Positions 1-8,173 of a DNA stretch of 13,157 bases are shown in pieces. The DNA is from Cephalothrix simula (taxonomy: Eukaryota > Nemertea > Palaeonemertea > Archinemertea > Cephalotrichidae): the NCBI GenBank assembly GCA_035591015.1, contig JAXIUW010144448.1:1-13157 (forward strand), written 5' to 3'. A program made the position numbers and the translations under genes. Each line of letters begins with the position of its first letter. The first letter of the stretch is position 1. The notes under the pieces are model-generated. The model was not told where the DNA came from. It saw only the letters and a list, made by a program, of their open reading frames with translations, and did not search any database.

Positions 1-97
1 TGTCAGATAACTTGACCAAATGTCAGATAATTTGGGTGGTGGGTGTCAAGACCCAGATTTCAGTAATCTGACGCTAGCTGTCTGAAGTTGTCTGACA
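1..97. repeat. Small fold-back with TGTCAGAYAACTT arms
   Basis: Bases 1-14 (TGTCAGATAACTTG) are the inverted copy of 84-97 with two mismatches. A direct copy of TGTCAGATAA occurs at 21-30, and further CTGAC/TCTGA words lie at 67-85. It could be a very short MITE or the end of a longer one that begins before the window. Confidence 0.45.
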
Positions 98-298
98 ACC
101 CCCCCCTAAGTACAAAATGTACTTAGATGCTACCTAAGATAAACTCGACTCACGAGGCTGAATTATCCTCAGGAACCCAACCCAATACCTTTATAGATCT
201 TTATACAGTGGCTGGGAAACACGGTGGCGTGTATTTAAACCGCTCATTTATTTACCAGAGCAACTTATTGTTTGTCTTTTTAATTTTTTTTTCAACAG
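1..298 (+). other. Intron sequence upstream of exon a
   Basis: The sequence ends in a good polypyrimidine tract and CAG at 296-298, so it is the 3' part of an intron. Apart from a fold-back at 1-97, I see nothing in it. The open frame starting at 127 shows no recognisable protein. Confidence 0.7.
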
Positions 299-494
299 AT
301 ACATTCCAACTCCGAAACGACAAATGTTCTGGATCACAAAAAACAATTTGTGGAGTACGATGCCTTAAAACACCCCGATTATTCTGCTTCCTCAAAAGGT
401 CCTAAACCCCCTGCCAATATTAGAGTTGTAGAAGAATTTTTACCTGAACAAACTGATAGTATAAGAAGTAGCCCTACAGAAACTGGATCAATTG
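299..494 (+). CDS. Syt12: Synaptotagmin-12-like, exon a: N-terminal linker segment
   Basis: This internal exon follows a strong polypyrimidine tract and a CAG acceptor (298) and ends at a GTAGGT donor (495). It is open in the frame that starts at base 299 (phase 0) and leaves one base for the next exon (phase 1). It encodes 65 residues with no recognisable domain. The start is polar (IHSNSETTNVLDHKKQF) and the end is Ser/Thr/Pro-containing (PEQTDSIRSSPTETGSI). This fits the poorly conserved linker between the synaptotagmin membrane anchor and C2A. Assignment rests on phase continuity with the clearly recognisable downstream exons, not on similarity of its own. An open frame starting at 127 crosses this exon but is in another frame and is not the gene. 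No methionine start is needed because earlier exons lie upstream of the window. Confidence 0.7.
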
Positions 495-1524
495 GTAGGT
501 ATTTTACGGGTTTTCTATTGACGTCATAAAATGCTCTTTAAAATGATCTAAAATGGAGGCGAAGCCGAGCCAAGTGTGAAAAAAGGCGTAATCAGATGGC
601 AAAAAGGGGTTAGACATAGTGCTAAAGGACATGTAACTATAGTGTTGATCTAAGGTAATTAAAAGTGTTTTGAATTAAATAGTATATTTTTCCTGTGTCC
701 AATTACCATTTTCGGACGTGGAAAACATATTTTTGATACAAGATCATACAAGGAAGGCGATAATAAATACATCATTGGTCAGCATTCGCGCCAAAAATGG
801 AGTTACTGCGGTTTAGACATACTTTGTATGTCCCAAATTAACAATTTATTATCACAATGAGTCCTGAATTTTTTATTTGTTCGTCTGTTTGAAACTACAA
901 AGCACCTTAAAGCTGTGGGTTGGAGGTGTTTTTTCCTAAAGATAGAAAGAGTCAGCTCATGTAAAAGCGCAATTCTGCGAGACTTTATAGGTAATGGTAA
1001 AATCTCGTGTTGTAATTTTTGTCTTAAGACAAAAAATGAAACCTAAATTTGATTTATTACACTTAAGAGACTTTCATAATGAACGCAAAGAATATCTTAA
1101 TTGTGGTAAAGCATCAGTAAAAATTTGATTACAAGCAATATAATTACCAACAGACATCGATTTTTTGGCTTCCGTATGAGCGAGTTCCCCCAAAACCTAG
1201 TTAATGATACTTCACACGATCCGTAAGAGCAGGCAAGTAGGCTTGAATATCAAAACATCCGCCGTATTATTCCTGATAAACCTAAAGAGAATTCTTATTG
1301 CAAGATTTATAACCGGGGTTCAATGACATGGATAAAAATGTGGACATAAAAACACAGAAAAAAGTCATTGGCCTCAATGACCCATCCAACTCTCTCTCAA
1401 CCATCTGCCCAAGGAAAAAATCTCTTTGATATCGGTTTGTAATTTTTTAAACTACCTACTTGTTTGAGCTGCGAGAATGATGTTCCCCTCCCTATTATCT
1501 CCGTATGTCTATAGAAAAACCATG

Positions 1525-1597
1525 CTTCATGAGAAGGCTCGATCCAGCAATGCTTAAATCGTGTGTCCAATGCGCTAACCACAATGCCAAATCAGCT
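1525..1597 (-). repeat. tRNA-like sequence, probable SINE head
   Basis: Read on the minus strand this has an A-box-like TTGGCATTGTGG (1579-1590) followed by TTAGCGC, and a B-box-like GGATCGAGCCT (1535-1545). The A-to-B spacing equals that of a tRNA. The anticodon arm (TTGGA with TTTAA) can pair with wobbles, but position 33 is not T and the acceptor arms do not pair. It is therefore a degenerate tRNA copy or the pol III promoter head of a SINE. The body, if any, would run to about 1390. Confidence 0.5.
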
Positions 1598-1730
1598 CGC
1601 TGAGGTATAAAGGAATATATTATGCTTAAATCAGAAATCCTTGAGCAAGTCTATTATGATTGGCCGAGAGCGTGCTAAGTCAGCAGGAATTAATTTGATT
1701 GGCCCGAATTTCGAAAAGCTGGTAGCTTAG

Positions 1731-1808
1731 ATCAAATAATGGGAAACACAATGGATGATTCTGAGGTCACATCAAATAATGGGAAACAATGGATGATTCT
1801 GAGGTCAC
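1731..1808. repeat. Tandem duplication, 40 and 38 bp
   Basis: ATCAAATAATGGGAAACA...GATTCTGAGGTCAC occurs at 1731-1770 and again at 1771-1808. The only difference is a CA dinucleotide missing from the second copy. This is a recent slippage-type duplication. Confidence 0.85.
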
Positions 1809-2042
1809 ATGAAAGGTGTCCAGAGGTGTATCGAGATGTCTCAACCTGACACATAGACGCTTCTCTGATATTTAGAAACCGTAAACCAGAGAGGGTTTAA
1901 ACTGGTTCCAATGTGAAAGGGATCCTCTGCGGCAGGGATGCCTGTGCGGGATTTATAATATACACCAAAGAATCCCAGGGATGAATGTCTCGTGCAGGGA
2001 TGAATGTCCCCCTTAGTGTATGATATGCCGTTGTAACGGTTT

Positions 2043-2063
2043 ACCGCCGTCTCCACCGGCGGT
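2043..2063. repeat. GC-rich hairpin ACCGCCG/CGGCGGT
   Basis: A perfect 7-bp stem with a 7-base loop in otherwise AT-rich DNA, located inside the candidate TIR element. Confidence 0.6.
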
Positions 2064-2141
2064 CAGTGTCCGGCATGTAGAAATATAATAAAATTCAATT
2101 TTTCTATTGGATAATTGACCATAATGCAATATAACTTCTTC

Positions 2142-2167
2142 GCATGCAATGGAGTTAAATTGCATGC
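2142..2167. repeat. Hairpin GCATGCAA/TTGCATGC
   Basis: 8-bp perfect arms with a 10-base loop. The related word TAAATTGCAT recurs at 2156-2165 and just after, near 2175. Confidence 0.6.
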
Positions 2168-2370
2168 TATTTAGCTAAATTGCATACAATGAATCTAGAT
2201 TTTCGACCTTTCGCGTGTCATAGAGCTATTTATGGGATATTTTAAAGAGCATTATATGGCGTCTGATGGCTTTTTATATCGCACTTTAACGATTTTTAAT
2301 TTACTTCAAACGTTAAGAAATCTCGTTACTTCCTTAAAATTATTGACTTTACATCATTATCATTTTTCCT

Positions 2371-2382
2371 TCAGTTTCAGAG
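2371..2382 (+). promoter_or_regulatory. Tandem 3' splice sites six bases apart
   Basis: The acceptor of exon b contains TCAG twice (2371-2374 and 2377-2380). Both cuts keep the frame because they differ by six bases. Use of the first gives a Val-Ser-Glu-Ser junction after TGSI; use of the second gives Glu-Ser. The pyrimidine tract precedes the first copy, which I take as the default. Confidence 0.5.
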
Positions 2383-2510
2383 TCTGACATACCAGAAAAA
2401 CTGTCTCACGCTGTTTCATGTGACAGTCTAGCCTCCGACTGCTCCGTATTAGAATTACAGCCAGACATACCGCAGTGCGGTCAAATAGAAATTGGATTAG
2501 AATTAGATAG
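2375..2510 (+). CDS. Syt12: Synaptotagmin-12-like, exon b: Ser-rich linker before C2A
   Basis: The exon starts after a TTTTTCCTTCAG acceptor and ends at a GTACAG donor (2511). It takes two bases to finish the codon split by intron 1 and leaves AG for the next exon. It encodes about 44 residues: a serine- and cysteine-containing stretch (LSHAVSCDSLASDCSV) and then QCGQIEIGLELDR. The last part matches the usual lead-in to the first strand of a synaptotagmin C2A domain (a Gly followed by alternating hydrophobics). A second in-frame acceptor six bases downstream would start the exon at 2381 and drop two residues, so the exact start is uncertain. The linker serines could be phosphorylated, but I see no clean RRxS-type protein kinase A site. 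The exon is well supported by phase and by its junction with exon c. Confidence 0.78.
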
Positions 2511-3047
2511 GTACAGTATTTACTTATCACCTTAAATCTATATGACTACATCTTCCAATCTGTATTTAAATGAAGCATTCATTTAATGACCATTAGAGTC
2601 GCGTTCTAAATCAATTTCTTATTAGATGGAGATAGAGTAATATTATTTGCAACAATTAGAATTGCCGATTAATCAATTAAAGACCATTAAATGCCCTTTA
2701 TTTTATATCCACTTTAAAGTTTCTAATAATGATATAGTTAATTAAAGTCTAACAGAGGCGCAAATGTTGGGGTAAAGTGGGGTGAAAATATGGTGTTTGG
2801 GGCCCCTTTAACGCTTTAAAAACCATAACAGAAAAAACTAGAGAAATTAGAAAAAAAACAGATACAATCATGTAAATTTGTATGAGTTCAGACTTTGTGA
2901 AGTTTTGATCAATTTGGCCATAAAAATAGGAAAAATGTCTCAAAAATAGTATTGTACTTTATTAGGAAACTTTCCTATTTCATGGGAAAAATAGGGGGAA
3001 GCCCACTGATTATTAAAACCTTGATTTATTGCGCGATGCCAGAGTAT

Positions 3048-3118
3048 TGACCTTACCTATACGTTCTATTTGCTTCGTCTGGCAGCCAGACGAAGCAAAT
3101 AGAACGTAGGTAAGGTCA
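3048..3118. repeat. Near-perfect 71-bp palindrome
   Basis: The left arm 3048-3083 and the right arm 3085-3118 are exact inverted copies around one central base. The only difference is an extra TA in the left arm (CCTATACG against CCTACG). The ends are TGACCTTACC and GGTAAGGTCA. The arms would form a hairpin or cruciform of about 34 bp with almost no loop. Confidence 0.9.
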
Positions 3119-3238
3119 TCCTACCGAGGCTTGGTCTTTTAGTTCCAATCAACTTCGCTTATCTTACCGAACTTATATATTAGGCTTCTTGACAACTATC
3201 TCTAGCTGCACCTGCAGTGACTGGAATTGTGTGTGTAC

Positions 3239-3330
3239 AGGGGCCCCGACGCCAGAATATGATGTAAGAGAAAATCTCCCCAAAATTTTTTTTGCGATTT
3301 TCTTTGGGGGCCCCTTGAGGTCGGGGCCCT
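3239..3330. repeat. 92-bp GGGGCCCC-ended fold-back, MITE-like
   Basis: AGGGGCCCCGAC (3239-3250) is inverted as GTCGGGGCCCT (3320-3330) with one G indel. A nested inverted pair, AGAAAATC and GATTTTCT, flanks the centre, and another GGGGCCCC lies at 3307-3314. This GC-rich block is unlike its surroundings. Confidence 0.6.
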
Positions 3331-4397
3331 TAGGAAACGTTCTAACTTCTTCACCTTTTGGTTAGGAGACCTTAGACAATTCTTATTTTTCGGTACAATT
3401 TAATTGTCCACCCCCGAGTCCAAATCGCATTTGCGCCCCTGAAGTCTAATCTCTCATTCTCCCGGATTAAATTTATAGCCTCCCGAACTGCCCTATGGGC
3501 TAATAAAACGCTATATAGGAGTAATAGACTCAGGGGCTGATTAAGTAGAAAACGTTTCCTGAAGTTCCGTTAACCCATTCAGAAGCAACAAATTCATCGT
3601 TGCAAGGCGTTCTAATTATAACACTTTTCCTGTCAGGATCCATTCCAATCATTTCCTACTATCTTTTACTATTGTGTGTATACTTAAGTTCTGGAGTCAC
3701 CAAAATAATTATTATCGATATTTTTAAAGGATATTGATATCCCTACAACTTTTTGGAAACGCACCGAACTTTGTAGACTAGTATAGTACGGTTCGCTCTC
3801 CTCCATACATTATTTTATCACCTCAATATACATGTAGAACCAATATCCATTGTAGAGGCTTTGAATTTAGATTCCTTTTGACAAGACTTTTTATCTCGTA
3901 GCAGAGACGAATGAGTCCTATAATACTATGTACACTGTTAAAAGTTATAGGTTTCACAAACTTGAAAAGTTTTCGGACGTGTAGGGCCTACAACTTAAAA
4001 ATATTTGGTTACTTAAGAAGCCATTATACCAGAAGCCATTACTAGAAAACGTTTGGTACAATATAACTTGAAAATTTTTGGTAAATTGTGCTGTTATCGA
4101 AAAATTTGAGGTATGGAAAACCTAAATTTTTCTGGTTGTACTACCCGAAAGAGGTGAGGCTATAGCAAAGACAAGCGACGAACAGTGTAAAGTTCAAGGC
4201 CTCCATATACTAATCTTCAATTTTCTTAAAATTTGTTCCTCACTAGTACAGATCAGATATAAGATCGCAGAAAGCATATATTTTAGAATAATTTTAATTT
4301 CTTATATATCATTTTAAGTGGTTTAAAGTATTGAAATTACTCGTCAAGACATTTGATTTTACTAATGGATTACTGCCGAAACCATAGATTCATAGAT

Positions 4398-4430
4398 TGA
4401 CGTCATTCATTAAAGGTCAAAGATGGCGGC
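4398..4430 (+). promoter_or_regulatory. CRE palindrome followed by YY1-like AAGATGGCGGC
   Basis: TGACGTCA (4398-4405) is a perfect cAMP-response element. AAGATGGCGGC (4420-4430) matches the YY1 initiator-type consensus. Together they resemble a core promoter module, of the kind found in TATA-less genes and some retrotransposon 5' ends. No exon follows directly. Function is inferred. Confidence 0.4.
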
Positions 4431-4510
4431 CATGGCGGGCGTATAGTAAGCTTACGCTGATTCAAAAAGCTCTAATATCATGTGGTGTTACATGTCGTGT
4501 CATGTGTTTC

Positions 4511-4538
4511 CCAAATACCCATAAGAAAGGGTATTTGG
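4511..4538. repeat. Hairpin CCAAATACCC/GGGTATTTGG
   Basis: Perfect 10-bp arms with an 8-base loop, about 80 bases after the CRE/YY1-like site. Confidence 0.75.
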
Positions 4539-4597
4539 TTCCTTTTATTACAAAGTCATGATAAAAATTACCATAATTTTCTTTCAGTTATTTAGCC

Positions 4598-4647
4598 AGG
4601 ATTCCTCCAGAATTCCCATGTTAGGATTTCCTCGGAATTCACATGGG
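4598..4647. repeat. 25-bp imperfect tandem pair
   Basis: AGGATTCCTCCAGAATTCCC... at 4598-4622 is followed by AGGATTTCCTCGGAATTCAC... at 4623-4647. Both share GAATTC and CATG near the end. Confidence 0.6.
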
Positions 4648-5173
4648 GCATTTTAGCGAGTTTCTGTAGCTTCCTGATGATTCACTAATAATATGAAGCT
4701 GTATAAGATCTTTAAAAAGTCAACAGCGAAGAAATATCTTAGCAAAATAGAAGCAGGAATAGACTGGTCATGTTTTTAAAAACCTTTCTAAACACGGCAA
4801 GCCAATTAGTTACAAATAAAAACTATATCAAGGCGTATAATTTAGTATTTAGTGTACGGCTCGTGTGTCCATTTTGTCCTGTTATTCGCTCTGCTGTTCA
4901 GCACCGGCTGCCCGGACAGGCTGTAGCCATTTTTGCATTTTCTGGTTCTCTCAAAGATTCTGAAAATATATGGTTATGCTGGGGTGTTTTGTAAATATCG
5001 ATAGCTTTCCGAGAAATATCGCCTTCGGGTAGGGGCAAAAATTCCAATAAAAAATCTGCGAGATTTTAAAATCTGACTTTGGACTCCCCTTTAATATCCC
5101 CCTGCTTTCACCTTTGTTTATATGCACCTGCTTGGTAATGGACTTAATTTTAACAGCCTTTTTATTTTTTCAG

Positions 5174-5303
5174 GGAAGTTAATGAATTAGTAGTCAGTAT
5201 CATTCAAGCCAAAGATTTACCCTCTAATGAATATACAGGACCAATTGATTCTTATGTCAAGGTTTATGTTCAACCAGATCCCGACGCTAAGGGACAGACA
5301 AAG
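5174..5303 (+). CDS. Syt12: Synaptotagmin-12-like, exon c: first half of C2A
   Basis: The exon lies between a T-rich tract with CAG (5171-5173) and a GTAATT donor (5304). It completes the Arg codon split from exon b and ends in phase 0. It encodes the first strands and loop 1 of the C2A domain: NELVVSIIQAKDLPSNEYTG, then IDSYVKVYVQPDPDAKGQTK. These align with the synaptotagmin-1 pattern in which a hydrophobic strand is followed by the first Ca2+-binding Asp, then SDPYVKV and a polar hairpin. The first loop-1 aspartate (SYT1 D172 position) is Glu here. The second (D178 position) is kept as the Asp in IDSYVK, although the usual DPY is DSY. This is a clear C2 domain with partly degenerate Ca2+ coordination. 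Confidence 0.93.
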
Positions 5304-6952
5304 GTAATTAAATTTGCACAGAATATATTGATATTTCAAGAAGATATAAGAGATCTTGTCTTGGAATTCTTGTTATAATCCCTAAGAGGGACTTTTAGCC
5401 TCGTTTCCGATGTAAACGTATACCAGCTAGTAAGGTTATTTGGGATTTGGGAACTGAAAAATATCCTCCCTAATGTCTATTAGTTCGATGAATAAGAGCT
5501 ATCTTAATAATTGTTAGAAAAAAATTAATAGCGTTGGGCCTAAAGTGCTACAAAGCGTCATCGTTACATACGATTTCTTCTGCATAAATTAGCTTTATTT
5601 TTTGAGGAGAAAGATAGTTCTCCGATCTCCATATGCTATATAAATATTGATTCAATATTACTTTAGATATTATACAGTTATTCAACGCTTTCGGACTGCA
5701 ATTGTGAGCAGAGGCGCACAGCACCGAGGTAAAATAACTATACTCATATTGCACGACCTATATGTATTACCAAGAATATATTACCGACATCATGATAATA
5801 TTACCACCCGTCGTGGTCATAAAATATTCATTATTGAAAAAGTTCTCAAAATTTAGATCGGTCCTGAACGGCTTGGAACGCTACTGGACGGTTCAGAACG
5901 ACACAGAATGGAACTATACGGCGAAAAAAATTGTCGGTTCCACCTCGGTCTCTGGCCCATTGAGCAGACCGTATAGAAAATATTCCGCATATTATTTCGA
6001 GAAAAAATATTGATTCAATTACCTTTATATGGCGAAATTTTCAGAATCGCTTTTTTGAAAAACGCGTTTTTTTTCACAGAAAATCGATAATTTAGACCCC
6101 AAGGAGGGTTTGAAATCCCGACGATGGCTCCTACATAATATTGTTCTGATTACATATGTACCATTCAAGTTTGGTCAAAAATCGCCAAAATTTAGTATTG
6201 CGGAGATAGGAGGCTGAACGTAAAAATGCTGTAGGTTTTTAACTACTGATATTTCAGCGGGTGGCCCTTGATATATGTTGTAAAAACATATCTTTAGTAT
6301 GTGTACGAAGTTTCAGGGCTCAGAATTTGATTTGGGAGCGGACTTTAGTTTTCACATGTAGGCTGATTTTGAAACAACCTGTTTATTCTTGCTGGTCTAT
6401 TGCTTAACTGAGCTTTTTATAGATTGAAGCCATATTAAGGATGAAGAATAATTGACAAAAATGTTGGACCTGTAGGACAAGTAGTATTCAGTAGCTACAG
6501 TGGCTCTAGATAGACTGGTTCCCGGTCATAACAAAATTTTGAAGTTGAAAGACGCAATAAATACAGGTGCAATTTGAAAGTATGTTTAATACGAATAATG
6601 TTTTTCTAGAAAATATTTTTCAAAATTTGTCAACATTCGGTTGGTTTGTCCCTCATTTAACATCCTCATGGGTCCCAGCCTATTTTCGGATTCTAATAAT
6701 TTCGCCATATGCACTCTGTCCTACAGATAAAAGTAAACACACCAAGGTAGAGAATTGTAAATTGATTAAAAATACCCCCAAGGCAAAAAAATATCCTCAA
6801 GGCATTTAGTAGCTAGAATGCATGTTGATATATATTAGCTTCCATTAATATTATCTTAATGTAGATTTTCATATACATGTACATGATTTAAGATTTTTTA
6901 AGATTATCAGAAAAATCTTTAAACGAGCGCAACTGTTTTTTTTTTTTACACT

Positions 6953-7174
6953 ATACCGTAATATGGGGCTATTAGGGACACGTGGGGCTATAAGGGACAG
7001 TAAAAATTGCGATATATTGAAAACTTTTTCGTTATTATTTTGATTCTTAAATCAAGCTTATGAAATGTTTAGTTAAATGAAATGAGTGATTAAGCCTTGC
7101 GATATCTCAAACATTGTTTTAATTTGACTGTCCCTAATTACCCTGATGTCCCTAATAGCCCCATTTTACGGTAT
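6953..7174. mobile_element. 222-bp MITE with 28-bp terminal inverted repeats
   Basis: Bases 6953-6980 (ATACCGTAATATGGGGCTAT...) and the complement of 7147-7174 agree at 27 of 28 positions. Each end carries a second, subterminal copy of the GGGGCTATAAGGGACAGT-like word (6981-7001, and inverted at 7127-7146). There is no coding capacity. The flanks do not show a clear long target duplication; AT lies just outside both ACCG...CGGT ends. This is a typical non-autonomous DNA transposon, and its superfamily is not determined. Confidence 0.85.
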
Positions 7175-7305
7175 CACAAAGAGTAATGTCAGTGATTTTT
7201 TAAAAAGAAGATCTCGGGAGTATCTTCGTATTCTTTTCAAATAATGGAAGGTAACACTAAAAGCGGATAATATTGATCTAAATATGATGAATGAAGATAT
7301 TTTAT

Positions 7306-7432
7306 GACATCCCTATTCACAAAAAATTCAATTCTATAGTGATTTACAAACTGTAACTTCTATGGGGACATCCCCATTCACAAACATTATTGGAAAATTC
7401 AATTTTGTTAACCAATAGTGATTTACAAACTG
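7306..7432. repeat. Diverged direct repeat, two copies
   Basis: GACATCCCTATTCACAAA...TAGTGATTTACAAACTG (7306-7353) recurs at 7367-7432 with an internal insertion in the second copy. The second copy also contains ATTGG...CCAAT around AAAATTCAATTTT. It may be a partly duplicated mobile fragment. Confidence 0.75.
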
Positions 7433-7944
7433 GGGCTTATTAGCCATTACAAAAGTATCTAAGCGGAGAAAAATATTATAGTTGACAGTCTTTGAGTTCA
7501 TAAGTCAGACATCACACAATAATACACTCTAGAATTGCCCGGAAAAATTGACGGATGTGAAACCCTCGCGGGAATAAATTTCATCTACATGTATGTACCT
7601 CTAACATGAACCTAGGAAAACTATGCATTTTAGGAAGGCCTTTGTTGAAGGCCTTTTGCGTGTATGACTTAAGTTTAGTTTTCACCTATTGTGGCATCCT
7701 ATAGTGGGCACAGCTTAATTGGCAAGAGAAATGATAAATATCTGATGAGATCAGTTAACCAGTTAAAGTGTGCTTTTCAAGCGAAATTCAAATTTTTTCT
7801 CTTGGGGCCTCACATTAGGTGAAAATCAATAACTTAGACCCGCAGATCAAAGTTCGTTCCAAGACCTTTCCAAAACTGTATAGTTTTCCACGGTTTGAAT
7901 TAGGAATAGATGACTTGGGGGGCGTCGGCACACAGCCCTTTTCT

Positions 7945-7966
7945 TTGCCGAAAATTTTCGGGGCAA
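7945..7966. repeat. Palindrome TTGCCGAAAA/TTTTCGGGGCAA
   Basis: Immediately adjacent inverted arms of 10 bp, with a GG insertion in the right arm. Confidence 0.55.
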
Positions 7967-8043
7967 TATAAATTTATCCATAAATAATGAAATTGAAAAA
8001 TTTGGGGAAGAAATCCCTTGCCTTCTTACTTAATAATTTTTAA

Positions 8044-8123
8044 GTTCATGAAATCACTTCAGGTTCATGAAATCACGAGTTCATCACGGGTTAAGTTCAT
8101 GAAAGTTCATGAAATAACTTCAG
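8044..8123. repeat. Short tandem array of GTTCATGAAAT units
   Basis: GTTCAT starts at 8044, 8063, 8079, 8095 and 8105. The first and last units, GTTCATGAAAT(C/A)ACTTCAG, match at 18 of 19 bases. The array ends about 50 bases before exon d, in the region where the branch point should lie. Confidence 0.8.
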
Positions 8124-8173
8124 GCAATTAAATACGCAATCTCATTTTTAAAGAGTTATATTTTTCTTTGCAG

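Larger units (their letters stand above)
520..2263. mobile_element. Candidate 1.74-kb non-autonomous DNA transposon with 25-bp TIRs
   Basis: Bases 520-544 and the complement of 2239-2263 agree at 23 of 25 positions. They share ATGCTCTTTAAAAT exactly and both start GACG(T/C)CAT. Nothing inside resembles a transposase; the minus-strand frames at 1397-1582 and 1841-2056 are not recognisable. I see no convincing target-site duplication. The element holds nested sequences (tRNA-like head, 40-bp duplication), which suggests an old or composite insertion. The pairing could also be chance or part of a longer diverged repeat. Confidence 0.45.
495..2374 (+). other. Intron 1
   Basis: This 1.88-kb intron has a GTAGGT donor and a CAG acceptor. 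It is nearly filled by a candidate TIR element (520-2263). It also holds a minus-strand tRNA-like sequence (1525-1597), a 40-bp tandem duplication (1731-1808) and short hairpins at 2043-2063 and 2142-2167. No additional exon fits the phase. Confidence 0.7.
2511..5173 (+). other. Intron 2
   Basis: This 2.66-kb intron has a GTACAG donor and a CAG acceptor. It contains the palindrome at 3048-3118, the GGGGCCCC fold-back at 3239-3330, the CRE/YY1-like site at 4398-4430, a 10-bp-stem hairpin at 4511-4538 and a 25-bp tandem pair at 4598-4647. A CTTTCAG at 4581-4587 looks like an acceptor, but the frame it would open hits a stop soon after. The open frame at 4770-4994 shows no recognisable protein. 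Confidence 0.7.
5304..8173 (+). other. Intron 3
   Basis: This 2.87-kb intron has a GTAATT donor and a TTTGCAG acceptor. Bases 5304-6900 have no exon or repeat that I can identify. The frames at 5548-5754, 5647-5856, 5762-6013 and 6567-6809 look like chance open frames with no recognisable domain. The rest holds the MITE at 6953-7174, a direct repeat at 7306-7432, a palindrome at 7945-7966 and a short tandem array at 8044-8123. Confidence 0.7.

Noticed and set aside
127-405. 92-codon + strand open frame overlapping exon a
   Set aside because: It is in a different frame from the spliced gene, runs through the acceptor tract and shows no recognisable protein sequence.
2749-2943. Minus-strand 64-codon frame with a hydrophobic stretch
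   Set aside because: The hydrophobicity comes from AT-rich intron sequence. There is no homology or context.
709-3981. TTTTCGGACGTG shared at 709-720 and 3970-3981
   Set aside because: It is only a 12-base match with unrelated flanks, too short to call a repeat family.
4588-4650. Possible extra exon after CTTTCAG at 4581-4587
   Set aside because: The frame required by the flanking exon phases hits TAG after about a dozen codons, and exons b and c already join cleanly.
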